From Cognatazoarcus halotolerans (GTDB taxonomy: Bacteria > Pseudomonadota > Gammaproteobacteria > Burkholderiales > Rhodocyclaceae): a stretch of DNA of 64,000 bases. This document shows positions 57,421-64,000 of this stretch, in pieces; the first letter of the stretch is position 1, and each line of letters begins with the position of its first letter. The stretch is from NCBI RefSeq assembly GCF_009800965.1, contig NZ_WUAF01000003.1:124001-188000 (forward strand), written 5' to 3'. A program made the translations under genes and the position numbers. The notes under the pieces are model-generated. The model was not told the origin of the DNA, did not search any database, and was given only the letters and a program-made list of their open reading frames with translations.

Positions 57421-59784
57421 CTATTGCGGTAGCGCGGCCGCACCGCTCACGCCGGCGCGCAGGGCTTGCTCCCGGATCGAGCGTGCCGCGGCCGGGTTTG
57501 TCGCCCGCAGCCGCGCGTAGGGTACTGCGGCGCTTTGCGCATCGCCTTGCATCAGCCAGCCCATGGTCTGCAGGGCGAGCGCGCCGGGATGGTTCGGACT
57601 GCGTTTGAGCACGAGGCCGCTATGCTCGCGTGCCTTGGCGGGCTGACGGGTGGCGAGGCAGGACTGGGCCAGGTAGAGACGCGCGTCCATTGCATCGGGA
57701 TTCAGTGAGAGCGCTTTTTCGAGCGCCTCGATCGCGCGGCCGTATTGACGCCTGTTCATCTGTGTCTGGCCGAGGTTGACCCAGGCGTTGATCGAATCGG
57801 GGTCGAGGCGCACTGCGGTCTCCAGCGCCTGTGCCGATTCATCGAGACGGCCGAGGCGCATCAGGGCGTAGCCCTTGCTGCTGCGCACTACGGCATTCGA
57901 GGGTTCGATGGCTTCGGCGCGGAGGAGGTAGGCGAGCGCGCCTTCGATATCGCCCCGGTTGCCGACGGCTTTTGCGAGCGACAGCAACAGGGGCGTATTG
58001 GCGGCATCCATCCGTTCCGCCCGCTTGAGGGTCGCGATGCCTTCGTCGGTCCCGCCGGTGGCGATGAGGGCCTCGCCGAGACTGGTCAGATCGGATACGT
58101 TCGCCGGCCCCAGGCTTTCGAGCTTGCGATAGTTCGAGACTGCGCCGGCAAAGTCGTTCTGGCGCATGCTGGCGATTGCCAGAACGCGCCAACCGGCCTG
58201 CTGCTGCGGCGACAGCGCGGTGGCTCGGCGGCCGTCCGAGATTGCCGCGTCAATGCGGCCGAGCGCCAGCCGCACCAGGCCGCGATTGGCGATGTGCGAC
58301 GTATTTTCGCGCTCCAGTGCGATTGCCTTGTCGAAGGCGCGCTCGGCCTCTTCATCACGCTTGCTGTGATTGAGGACCTCGCCGAGCAGGGCCCAGCCGG
58401 TCGCGTGATCGGGGCGCAGCGCAACCGCCTTGCGGGCCGCGTCCTCGGCTGCGCGCAAGCGGCCGCCGGCCAGTTCGCTGGCGGCGATGTGCTCCCAGGT
58501 GGGCGCCTGCGACGATGGCGGCGCATTGGCAATGGTTGCGCGCGCGCTGTCGCCAGCGCCTTGCTGCGCCTGCAGTTCGGCCAGACGTAAGCGCAGGGCA
58601 TCTTCGGTTGCACCCAGCTCGAGCGCGATTGCGAATGCCCGCGTGGCGGCTGCGCGGTTGCCGAGCGCGTCTTCCACGCGGCCCAGCAGGCCCCAGCCGT
58701 TCTGATTCAAAGGATCCAGGCGGGGGCTCTCGAGCGCTTCGCTACGGGCCTCGTCGTATCGCTTGGCGTGCAGCAGCCATTCCGCGCGCAGGCGGTGTGC
58801 CCCGGCGTTGGCCGGGTATCCGTTGCGTGCGCGCTGGATCAGTGTCTCTGCACCGGCAAGGTCACCGCGGGCATGTCGCAGGATTGCCTTCTGACCCAGC
58901 GCGAGCACATGGTAGGGGTCCCTGGCGAGCGCCTCATCGACGGCTTCTTCGGCTTCATCGCTACGGTTCGTCTCGGTGAGCGCCATGGCGAGGTTGAAAT
59001 GGGCGAGGGCGGAATCAGCTTGCTCGGAGATCCAGCGACGGCTGAGTTCTTCGAGCCCGTGCCAGTCTTTGGCCGCGGCCAGTCGCAGGGCCTCTTGCGG
59101 GCGGTCGGGTTCGGCTTCGGGAATGGTGATTGCGGGGCGGCTGGAAGACGGGCGGTCGAGCAGTGCGTCGATGCGGTCGGTACCGATCGCGAGACTCAAT
59201 CGCTGGCCGGTTCCCAGGCTGGCCGCGGTGATACCGACGAGCCTGCCCGACAGATCGAACAGGCCTCCGCCGCTCGAGCCGGGCGAGACGGGGGCCGAGG
59301 TGATGAAGCGCGATTGGCCGCTCTGCCCGGGGGTGGCGACGGCGATGCCCGAGCTGGCGGCGAGCCCGAAGCCGAGCGGGTTGCCAACCGCCACGACGGG
59401 CTCGCCCACGGCGAGTTCGGAGAGCTTGCGCCGCGGTGCCGGGCGCGTGGCGAGTCCGTCGACCTGCAGCAGGCAGAGGTCGATTGATTCGTCTTCTCCG
59501 TGTCGCTGTGCGGGCAACGGGGCGGCGCCCGAATCCGCCTCGATGCGGGCGCCATCGCGGATCACATGGCAGTTGGTGGCCAGCAGGCGGGGCGCCACCA
59601 CGACAGCGCTTCCCTGGCCCAGCTCGTGGTCGGTCTCGTCGAACACGCGAATCGTGACGACGCCCGGCGCGACGAGCGCATAGATCGCATCGGGACCCGC
59701 GGGATCGGCCGCCCCGGCCGCCGGTCCGGGGAGGAGGCCAGGCAGCGCGAAGGCGAGCAGGTGGGCGAATGCCAGGCGCTTCAT
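57421..59784 (-). CDS. Exported serine protease with TPR array (intact catalytic triad)
   Basis: The 787-residue protein has a signal peptide (MKRLAFAHLLAFALPGLLPGP), a trypsin-like domain with catalytic His73 (NCHVI), Asp102 (IDLCLL) and Ser171 (PGSSGGG), and about fifteen TPR-like helical repeats from residue 230 to the end (for example SALAHFNLAMALTETNRSDE and NAWVNLGQTQMNRRQYGRAI). DegP/HtrA-type chemistry is expected in the periplasm, with TPRs for partner binding. The ATG overlaps the stop of the upstream gene by four bases (ATGA), so the two proteins are made together. Confidence 0.85.
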   Translation of the reverse strand: MKRLAFAHLLAFALPGLLPGPAAGAADPAGPDAIYALVAPGVVTIRVFDETDHELGQGSAVVVAPRLLATNCHVIRDGARIEADSGAAPLPAQRHGEDESIDLCLLQVDGLATRPAPRRKLSELAVGEPVVAVGNPLGFGLAASSGIAVATPGQSGQSRFITSAPVSPGSSGGGLFDLSGRLVGITAASLGTGQRLSLAIGTDRIDALLDRPSSSRPAITIPEAEPDRPQEALRLAAAKDWHGLEELSRRWISEQADSALAHFNLAMALTETNRSDEAEEAVDEALARDPYHVLALGQKAILRHARGDLAGAETLIQRARNGYPANAGAHRLRAEWLLHAKRYDEARSEALESPRLDPLNQNGWGLLGRVEDALGNRAAATRAFAIALELGATEDALRLRLAELQAQQGAGDSARATIANAPPSSQAPTWEHIAASELAGGRLRAAEDAARKAVALRPDHATGWALLGEVLNHSKRDEEAERAFDKAIALERENTSHIANRGLVRLALGRIDAAISDGRRATALSPQQQAGWRVLAIASMRQNDFAGAVSNYRKLESLGPANVSDLTSLGEALIATGGTDEGIATLKRAERMDAANTPLLLSLAKAVGNRGDIEGALAYLLRAEAIEPSNAVVRSSKGYALMRLGRLDESAQALETAVRLDPDSINAWVNLGQTQMNRRQYGRAIEALEKALSLNPDAMDARLYLAQSCLATRQPAKAREHSGLVLKRSPNHPGALALQTMGWLMQGDAQSAAVPYARLRATNPAAARSIREQALRAGVSGAAALPQ

Positions 59785-61601
59785 TGCGGCAACGCCTGGT
59801 AGAGCGTCATGAGGCCGGTGCAGGACTCGTCCGCCTTCGCGGCGTCGACTTCGCGCATCGTGACGCAGGCCTTGCGTACCCCGTCGCGGTCTCCGGCCGC
59901 ATGGAGGGCTTCGATCAGGGCGCCCCACACCTTGGTCTGTCGCGGGTCGAATTGAAGGGATTTGCGCAGCGCCGGAATCGCCTCGGCCTGCCGGTCGAGG
60001 ATGGCCAGCACGAAGCCGTGCTGTCGCCAGGCATTGACGTCTGCGGCCTGGCGCACGATCAGGTCGGAGGTGATCACGAGCGCTTCCTGCGGACGACCGC
60101 CGTCCTTGAGATGGACCGCCTGCCAGAAACGAGCCTGATCGTTTTCCGGCTGCAGCGCCACGGCCGCGCCCGCGGCCTGGATCGCCTGCGGCCAACGCTG
60201 CTGTTTGGCGTAGAGGATCGACAGGGTGAGCAGCGCGTCCGCGCGTTGGCCCGCGTCGCCGGCGTTGGCGCCCGCATCGCGGAGCAGGGCGACGGCGTCG
60301 CGGGTTCGGCCGAGACGCTGCAGGGTCAGGGCCCGCAGGCGAATCGCGGCGGGCGTGCCAGCGATGGCTTCGGGGAGCCGCGCGAGGTTGCGCCAGGCAC
60401 GCTGTGGTTGATCCGCCTTCAGAAGCGCTTCGACGAGTGCCAGGCGGACCCGGGGGTCCTCGGGCAGCAGGCCGCCAATGCGCGCCCAGATGTGAACCGC
60501 CGCATCATGGTCGCCGCGCTGGCCGGCAAGCGCAGCGAGCCCTGCCCATGCACCGATCTGCCATGGATCGCGCTCGACCACCTGACGATACGCGGCTTCG
60601 GCCTCGTTCGTGCGACCGGCTGCGGCGAGCATGCCGGCGTGAAGTTGCAGCAGATCGGCGTCGCCGTCGTTTCCGGCGAGCGCTGCGGTGCTGGTCGCGA
60701 GTGCCTCGTCGCGCCGTTGCTGACGCAGCAGGCTGACCACCAGGCCGGCAAGGGCTGGTCGTGAGTCGGGTTGCAGGGCGAGCAGTTTCCGCCACCGGAT
60801 CTCGGCGTTCGGCCAGTCGCCACGCTCTGCGGCAGCGCGAGCGTGGAAGGCGCATGCCTGTGTGGAACGCGGGTCGGCGGCGGTCCATTCCGCGCTCATG
60901 GCTTCAAGTGCATCCCAGTTGCCGTTGCGGATGAACTCTCCCGCGCGGCTGCTGCGCGCGTGGTCGGCGGCGCGGGCCGCAGCGCGCGATTCCAGGCCCG
61001 AGAGCAGCGTAACCGGTTGTGCGAAGCTTACGTTGTGCCCCCCGTACGAGGGGTCGTCGATGATACCGATGAGCCGCCCATGCTCGTCCACCAGTGCGCC
61101 ACCCGCAGCGCTTCGGGTGAGTGGTGCGGTGAACTGGATCGAAGGGCCGTCGCGGCCATGGCGGATGCCGGCTATGACGCCGTCGGCAATGCCGACTCCG
61201 AAGTCCTGCGTGCTGGCGATCGCATAGACCCGGCTGCCGGCGCCGGCCAGAAGGGGGGTGTCGATGGCCAACGGGGTGGCGCCCGCTGTGCTGTCGGCTT
61301 CGAGCAGGCACAGTCGATGTTCGTCGTCACGGGCGAGCAATTGCACCGCGCGCATGCCGGCGGCGCCTTCGAGCTGAAGCCGTACCGCGTTCTCCAGGCC
61401 TTCGCATTGCGTGATCAGCCGCGTGGCGGTGACCTGCACCGCGCTGCGTCGCGTGATCGTGTTTCCGTCCGCGTCCAGCAACTCGAGCGGGAACACTGCC
61501 GGTGCGATGCGGGCGTGGATCTCGGCTGCGGTCATTGCGTTAGCCAATGGCGCGCTGGCGAGCAAGCATAGGCTTGCCAGGAGTTTGATGAGACGGCCCA
61601 T
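59781..61601 (-). CDS. Exported pseudoprotease with TPR array (triad lost)
   Basis: The 606-residue protein has the same order as its neighbour: signal peptide (MGRLIKLLASLCLLASAPLANA), trypsin-like domain and TPR repeats from about 225. Alignment to the triad of the next gene shows His replaced by Glu67 (TQCEGLEN), Asp by Arg97 (HRLCLL) and Ser by Ala166 (SAAGG), so the fold is kept but catalysis is not possible. It precedes and overlaps the active protease gene. It likely acts as a regulatory or scaffold partner. Confidence 0.82.
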   Translation of the reverse strand: MGRLIKLLASLCLLASAPLANAMTAAEIHARIAPAVFPLELLDADGNTITRRSAVQVTATRLITQCEGLENAVRLQLEGAAGMRAVQLLARDDEHRLCLLEADSTAGATPLAIDTPLLAGAGSRVYAIASTQDFGVGIADGVIAGIRHGRDGPSIQFTAPLTRSAAGGALVDEHGRLIGIIDDPSYGGHNVSFAQPVTLLSGLESRAAARAADHARSSRAGEFIRNGNWDALEAMSAEWTAADPRSTQACAFHARAAAERGDWPNAEIRWRKLLALQPDSRPALAGLVVSLLRQQRRDEALATSTAALAGNDGDADLLQLHAGMLAAAGRTNEAEAAYRQVVERDPWQIGAWAGLAALAGQRGDHDAAVHIWARIGGLLPEDPRVRLALVEALLKADQPQRAWRNLARLPEAIAGTPAAIRLRALTLQRLGRTRDAVALLRDAGANAGDAGQRADALLTLSILYAKQQRWPQAIQAAGAAVALQPENDQARFWQAVHLKDGGRPQEALVITSDLIVRQAADVNAWRQHGFVLAILDRQAEAIPALRKSLQFDPRQTKVWGALIEALHAAGDRDGVRKACVTMREVDAAKADESCTGLMTLYQALPQ

Positions 61602-61795
61602 CGTCGTCGGCTCCGTTGCTGTGGAGGGGGGGGCGCTCCGCGGTTGCGCCCGCTTCGATGCGATTCGACAGGCCGGGCTGGAATGGAGCGGAGCGTACCC
61701 GGGAACGCCGTGCCAGTAAATATCCCAAACGGATTTCTTGGCGGGGTGCAGTGCGTTGCGTTTGCCGCCGCCGGCAGGCTGCGTCGTGGCGCTGT

Positions 61796-62593
61796 TCAGG
61801 ACTGCCCGGTGAAGCCGAGCCGTCGCGAGATCTCGCGCGCGCAGGCGAGCAGCTTGCTGGCGGTGGGGCTGTCCCATTCGGTTTCGAAGGTGCCGGCAGG
61901 CCCCATCGCGGTAATGCACAGGGCGATGTTGCCGCCGCTGTCGAACACCGGCGCGGAGAAGGCGTTGATGCCGGGGATCGGGTTGCCGAGGGCGCGGGCG
62001 AGGCCGTGGTGGCGGACTTCGTCGAGCATCTCGTCGGCGAGCTTGCGCGAGGGGCGCGGCGTGGGCTGGTCGACGAGGACCAGCCTGGCGAGCTCGCCCT
62101 CGATGATCGGCCGGGTGATGCGGTCCGGCAGGAAGGCGGCGAAGAGGCGGCCGGTGGCGGAAGCCATGAGGGGTGTCATGACGGTGCCGGGGCGCATGTT
62201 CACATGGATCGGCTTGCTGCATTCCTCGATCCGTACCACCGTCGGGCCGTGGTTGCCCCACACTGCGACGGCGATGTTGAGCTGGATCTCGTCGGCCAGC
62301 GGCGCGATCTCGGCCAGGGCCACGCGTAGCGGGTCGAGGCCATGCAGGGCGGCGAGGCCCATCTGCAGCGCGAAGGGACCGAGGCCGTAGCGGCCGGTGA
62401 GCGCGTCCTGCTCGATCAGCCCGAGCTTGCCGAAGCTCACCAGGTAAGGGTGGGCCTTGGCGGGCGGCATGCCGGCTTCGCGCGCCAGATCGCGCAGCAT
62501 CATCGGCGCGCCATTGCGCACCAGCGCCTGCAGCAGGTTGCCGCCTACCTCGATCGACTGGATGCCCCGACGGTCCTTTTCCACAGCGCTCAT
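61796..62593 (-). CDS. IclR-family transcriptional regulator
   Basis: The 265-residue protein has an N-terminal winged helix (about 15-75, MLRDLAREAGMPPAKAHPYL) and a C-terminal IclR effector domain (PGTVMTPLMASATGRLFAAF, ending before RRLGFTGQS). IclR proteins in soil bacteria often control aromatic or acid degradation. It is divergent from the MBL-fold/FAD-monooxygenase genes across 200 bases, which contain a palindrome overlapping a promoter, so it probably regulates them. Confidence 0.9.
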   Translation of the reverse strand: MSAVEKDRRGIQSIEVGGNLLQALVRNGAPMMLRDLAREAGMPPAKAHPYLVSFGKLGLIEQDALTGRYGLGPFALQMGLAALHGLDPLRVALAEIAPLADEIQLNIAVAVWGNHGPTVVRIEECSKPIHVNMRPGTVMTPLMASATGRLFAAFLPDRITRPIIEGELARLVLVDQPTPRPSRKLADEMLDEVRHHGLARALGNPIPGINAFSAPVFDSGGNIALCITAMGPAGTFETEWDSPTASKLLACAREISRRLGFTGQS

Positions 62594-62670
62594 TGATGTC
62601 CCCTTTCGGCGGGCGATGTTAGCAGGTTCGCGGTCACGAAAGGCTGGTCAGGGTTCAGGATAAAAATTAA

Positions 62671-62714
62671 TCAATAGCAAATAGATTGACCAATAACGAA
62701 TTCGTAGCTAGGAT
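62671..62714 (+). promoter_or_regulatory. Promoter of the MBL-fold gene with overlapping IclR-type operator
   Basis: TTGACC (62686-62691) and TAGGAT (62709-62714) are 17 bases apart and precede the gene at 62794. The inverted repeat TCAAT-N9-ATTGA (62671-62689) overlaps the -35, within an AT-rich patch (from 62661). This is where an IclR regulator would act. Confidence 0.6.
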
Positions 62715-62793
62715 ACACCTCAACTCGGCGCGGTCGAGTTGGCATCGCAGCCGTCCCGCCGGTCCCCGCACAGATGAATTCAGGAGCACGCAC

Positions 62794-63756
62794 ATGAGCA
62801 AAGCCTTTGCCTCGCAGGCCGATCTGGAAGAAAAGAAGACCACTTTCGAACAGCTCTCCGAGCACTGCTGGGCCTACACCGCCGGGGGTGATCCCAACAC
62901 CGGGGTGATCATCACCGACGAGGCCGTGCTGATCTGCGACACCCTGGCAACGCCGCTGATGGCGCAGAACCTCATCGCCGAGATCCGCAAGATCAGCCAG
63001 GCGCCGATCAAGTACGTGGTGCTGTCGCACTACCACGCGGTTCGCGTGCTTGGTGCCTCGGGCTACAAGGCCGAAGGCATGGAGCAGATCATCGCCAGCC
63101 AGGGCACCTACGAGATGATCGTCGAGCGCGGCGAACAGGACATGCGCTCCGAGTACGAGCGTTTCCCGCGGCTGTTCCAGAACTTCGAGTCGGTGCCTGG
63201 CCTGACCTGGCCGACGATGGTGTTCAAGGAAGAGATGACGCTGTGGATGGGCAAGCTGGAGGTGAAGGTGATGCACCTCGGGCCCGGCCACACCAAGGGC
63301 GACACGGTGGTGTGGGTGCCGGCCGAGAAGGTGTTGTTCTCGGGCGATCTGGTCGAATGCGACGCGGCCTGCTACACCGGCGATGCCCAGCTCGAGGAAT
63401 GGCCGGCAACGCTCGACGCGATTGCTGCGCTGGGGGCCGAAAAGCTGGTCCCGGGCCGCGGCCCGGCCCTGACCAGCCCGCAGAAGGTCGCCGAAGGCCT
63501 GGCCTACACCCGCGACTTCGTCACCACCTTGTTTGCCTCGGCTCGCGAAGCGGTGGCGCAGAACATGGATCTCAAGGCGGCGATGGCGCATGCGCGCAGG
63601 AACATGGACCCCAAGTTCGGCCAGGTCTTCATCTACGAGCACTGCCTGCCCTTCGACGTCACCCGCGCGGTCGACGAGGCCAGCGGCATCAAGCACCCGC
63701 GCATCTGGACCGCGCAGCGTGACAAGGAGATGTGGCACGCGCTGCAGGAAGGCTGA
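62794..63756 (+). CDS. Metallo-beta-lactamase-fold protein with degenerate metal site
   Basis: The 320-residue protein has the MBL fold, but the HxHxDH motif reads HYHAVR (79-84): Asp and the third His are replaced by Val83 and Arg84. The third His (GPGHTKGD) and the bridging Asp (FSGDLVE) remain, while the last His is Arg in VPGRGPAL. So the first metal site is plausible and the second is lost. The ATG at 62794 with AGGAG fits. It starts a gene run with an FAD monooxygenase and probably belongs to an aromatic-degradation locus controlled by the IclR regulator. Confidence 0.85.
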   Translation: MSKAFASQADLEEKKTTFEQLSEHCWAYTAGGDPNTGVIITDEAVLICDTLATPLMAQNLIAEIRKISQAPIKYVVLSHYHAVRVLGASGYKAEGMEQIIASQGTYEMIVERGEQDMRSEYERFPRLFQNFESVPGLTWPTMVFKEEMTLWMGKLEVKVMHLGPGHTKGDTVVWVPAEKVLFSGDLVECDAACYTGDAQLEEWPATLDAIAALGAEKLVPGRGPALTSPQKVAEGLAYTRDFVTTLFASAREAVAQNMDLKAAMAHARRNMDPKFGQVFIYEHCLPFDVTRAVDEASGIKHPRIWTAQRDKEMWHALQEG

Positions 63757-63866
63757 CGCAACCCCCCGACAGCGATGACGGCGGCGGCCCGCGGGGCGCC
63801 GCCTGGGAATGCACAGAGAACCAGCCGGCAAGTCCCCACAAGACCGGCGGTCCGCTACCAAAGTCC

Positions 63867-63874
63867 AAAGGAGG
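63867..63874 (+). promoter_or_regulatory. Strong ribosome-binding site of the FAD monooxygenase gene
   Basis: AAAGGAGG, close to the full anti-16S complement, lies seven bases before the GTG at 63882 and decides that start over the adjacent TTG at 63885. Confidence 0.75.
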
Positions 63875-63881
63875 ACACGTC

Positions 63882-64000
63882 GTGTTGAGTACCTATCAGT
63901 ATCCGAAATTCGAGTACCGGCGGCCGCCGGAGCTGTCCGACGAGACCGGTGCCGGCACCGGGCATTATCCGGTGGTGGTGGTCGGAGCGGGCCCGGTGGG
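63882..64000 (+). CDS. FAD-dependent monooxygenase/oxidoreductase (3' truncated by window edge)
   Basis: Only the first 39 codons are in the window. They include the dinucleotide-binding start VVVVGAGPVG typical of the FAD Rossmann fold in aromatic hydroxylases such as MhpA-like enzymes, preceded by about 30 residues (STYQYPKFEYRRPPELSDE). The start is a GTG with a strong RBS. It follows the MBL-fold gene by 125 bases. The substrate cannot be determined from this part. Confidence 0.7.
   Translation, partial: MLSTYQYPKFEYRRPPELSDETGAGTGHYPVVVVGAGPV

Noticed and set aside
59769-60764. Open frame antisense to the pseudoprotease gene
   Set aside because: Composition is that of a shadow frame; the TPR gene accounts for the sequence.
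62686-62793. Upstream in-frame extension of the MBL-fold gene
   Set aside because: It would run through the predicted promoter and lacks a ribosome-binding site; AGGAG precedes the ATG at 62794.

Overview
The window is a GC-rich, gene-dense chromosomal segment of a Gram-negative bacterium. The overall picture (a complete liv operon with two binding proteins, SAH-riboswitch-controlled metH, PEP-CTERM sorting signal, a PACE efflux pump, diheme peroxidase, cytochrome b561/PepSY pair, CbpA/CbpM plus Hsp20 genes) fits a betaproteobacterium of the Rhodocyclales type (Thauera/Azoarcus/Zoogloea-like). The lineage is an inference from gene content and base composition; no rRNA or tRNA gene is present, and I see no CRISPR array, insertion sequence or prophage.

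Layout. 1-7.7 kb: end of an unidentified gene, a rhodanese, an Lrp/AsnC regulator and a branched-chain amino-acid ABC transporter (livF, livG, livM, livH, binding protein) followed upstream by a second, paralogous binding protein. 7.8-11.1 kb: two paralogous BamE-like lipoproteins flanking an AraC regulator, a rhodanese and a DMT exporter. 11.1-14 kb: a heat-shock divergon, cbpA-cbpM facing three hsp20 genes, with back-to-back sigma32-like promoters. 14-18 kb: hydrolase, hypoxanthine-DNA glycosylase, diheme peroxidase, PepSY protein and cytochrome b561; the last two groups share a direct-repeat box. 18.1-22 kb: promoter, SAH riboswitch with a terminator platform, and metH. 22-25.7 kb: membrane histidine kinase, ADP-ribosylglycohydrolase and a divergent PRPP synthetase.

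25.9-33.4 kb is an accessory island holding a complete type I restriction-modification system (hsdM-hsdS and hsdR). Between hsdS and hsdR lie a winged-helix protein and an AbiEii-like nucleotidyltransferase, translationally coupled to hsdR and preceded by a palindromic operator inside a promoter. This separates the restriction subunit from the methylase under what looks like its own controller and is the best candidate for an undescribed arrangement here.

33.6-49 kb: MarR/MFS efflux pair, HDOD signalling protein, NamZ-like muramidase, DOMON-like protein, phosphatidylserine decarboxylase, cation-efflux protein with a Cys-rich N-terminus, radical SAM protein, two single-domain response regulators, YjbQ, MsrB, MscS, arginase, PACE pump, a periplasmic-binding lipoprotein and murB. 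49-56.5 kb: exported proteins (OmpA fusion, PEP-CTERM, cytochrome c, ZU5-like lipoprotein, excalibur protein) around a large MalT-like LuxR regulator. 56.6-61.6 kb: an amidase and two tandem protease-TPR proteins, one with an intact catalytic triad and one with all three residues replaced. 61.8-64 kb: IclR regulator divergent from a metallo-beta-lactamase-fold protein with a degenerate metal site and the start of an FAD monooxygenase cut by the window edge.
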